Shown piece after piece: positions 4,811 to 5,682 of a DNA stretch of 5,682 nucleotides; the stretch's first letter is position 1, and every line of letters starts with the position of its first letter. The DNA comes from Candidatus Bathyarchaeota archaeon (lineage in GTDB: Archaea; Thermoproteota; Bathyarchaeia; 40CM-2-53-6; FEN-987), in NCBI GenBank assembly GCA_003152955.1, contig PMBQ01000218.1, forward strand, positions 1-5,682, read 5' to 3'. The translations under genes and the position numbers were made by a program. A model generated the notes under the pieces. That model was not told the origin of the DNA, did no database searches, and worked only from the letters and a program-made list of their open reading frames with translations.

Positions 4811-5682
4811 TCACATGTTGGAGTAGTCGCCGGCCGCTCCAATGTGCTTTTGGTGTTCAAGAACAGCCCGGGCATCTGTCAAGCTAGACACATAGTCTTT
4901 TGCTAGGATGATATTCCTCGTAGGAATCATCCAGTTGTCTCCTTGGGCTTGAGGCTTCATGCCAATAGTGTGTTCGTAAGCAAATCTGGACAAATGCTTT
5001 TTGGGAATGCCAACCTCGCTCCCGACCTTAGAAATAAACCAAGTGATGTAGCCGGAATCCGCTAGCCTGTTGTGGGCTTTCTGAAATCGCTCTTCTACAA
5101 GGTGAGGCGCAACCAAGTAGACGAGGAAGATATCCCTTACTATTCTGGCAGCGCGCGCGTTTTCTGTCTTCACAGTGAAGTGGTTATGAAGGATGCCAAC
5201 TTGCAGCCTTCTCCATATTTCACCGATCTCCACTTCGAGTTCCTTTGAGTGGCTCACGATGTATTCGTGCTTCTCTCGCACTTCCCCCAACGAGCTAACG
5301 GCAGCAAGCCTACGGTCAGTGGCGTCAAGTACATCTTCCATAAGTACCTTCAGCATGGCTCGCCGTTGGGATATGAAGCGCTCGTAAAGAGTCTCACCTG
5401 GACTGGGTATGATGTCGATCGGTGGTCGCTCGAAGAATTTGCAGTGGAACAAATCCTCGAGTGTTATGATCTCCATTCTAATTCCATCTTCGAGGTCAGA
5501 GATCAAGTAAGACACTTTGTCGGCTATACGCACTGCTTGACCTTCAAGATGGCATGAGACATCGCTTCTGAAATCTTCGTGTTTGGTTCGTTTGGCGAGG
5601 GCACGCTGGCCTAGCAGGTTTTCCTCATCAAGGAAATACGTGTGTATGAAAATACATTCCGTTGACTCGAAGGTGAGGTAGC
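4811..5682 (-). CDS. dGTPase-type HD phosphohydrolase, C-terminal part (runs off right edge)
   Basis: The frame is open from the right edge to TGA 4811..4813, giving 289 residues of the C-terminal part. The first HD-motif residues must lie outside the window. The segment 'SCHLEGQAVRIADKVSYLIS' followed by 'DLEDGI' (residues 42-67 of the visible part) matches the dGTPase signature around the last HD metal ligand, here D54. Further on, 'RAARIVRDIFLVYL' and 'AKDYVSSLTDARAVLEHQ' match the helical C-terminus of the family. dGTPases hydrolyse dGTP or other dNTPs to nucleoside plus triphosphate; some act in housekeeping, others deplete dNTPs during phage infection. Its place in an apparent defence island favours the latter, by inference. 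The GTG at 5533 is an internal Val codon, not the start. It ends 353 bp before the TIR-like gene and is probably a separate transcription unit. Confidence 0.85.
   Translation of the reverse strand, partial: YLTFESTECIFIHTYFLDEENLLGQRALAKRTKHEDFRSDVSCHLEGQAVRIADKVSYLISDLEDGIRMEIITLEDLFHCKFFERPPIDIIPSPGETLYERFISQRRAMLKVLMEDVLDATDRRLAAVSSLGEVREKHEYIVSHSKELEVEIGEIWRRLQVGILHNHFTVKTENARAARIVRDIFLVYLVAPHLVEERFQKAHNRLADSGYITWFISKVGSEVGIPKKHLSRFAYEHTIGMKPQAQGDNWMIPTRNIILAKDYVSSLTDARAVLEHQKHIGAAGDYSNM

Noticed and set aside
1248..5557. Plus-strand open frames (such as 1248..1430, 2367..2636, 2402..2803, 2924..3115, 5193..5387, 5249..5557)
   Set aside because: They lie opposite well-supported minus-strand genes, have no family-like sequence, and lack convincing ribosome binding sites.

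Overview
This looks like a bacterial accessory region, probably a defence island. Every credible gene lies on the minus strand. Base composition is balanced (roughly 48% GC by eye), initiation sites are Shine-Dalgarno type, and TGA is used as a normal stop. The taxon cannot be fixed from the window. The DUF429-like 'VDWS' protein resembles proteins I associate mainly with Alphaproteobacteria, which is a hint only.

Reading in the direction of transcription (right to left), the window opens with the C-terminal 289 residues of a dGTPase-type HD phosphohydrolase (4811..5682, N-terminus outside). Next comes a 353-bp gap rich in inverted repeats. It is followed by a TIR-like (TIR/deoxyribosyltransferase-type fold) gene with a C-terminal winged-helix-like domain (3777..4457), interrupted by a single in-frame TAG at 4251..4253. 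Then comes a gap of about 490 bp holding a compact three-way-junction-like fold (3588..3642) and one copy of a duplicated ~45-bp element (3517..3560).

A closely spaced three-gene block follows: an unrecognised 235-aa protein (2575..3282), a DUF429-like protein (1593..2525) and a protein with a HEPN-like C-terminus carrying R-x4-H (837..1508). After it comes the second copy of the duplicated element (662..706). Last are two overlapping HNH nuclease genes. The first (250..654) has an in-frame TGA exactly where the family normally has Trp, just before the CxxC zinc knuckle. The second (281 down to the left edge) is intact as far as seen.

TIR-like proteins, dGTPases, HEPN proteins and HNH nucleases are all recurrent parts of antiphage systems, so the island reading is reasonable although no single known system is complete here. 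The most unusual points are: two different defence-type genes each broken by exactly one in-frame nonsense codon with both halves otherwise well preserved; the duplicated element bracketing an uncharacterised three-gene block; and two intergenic regions with strong potential secondary structure.
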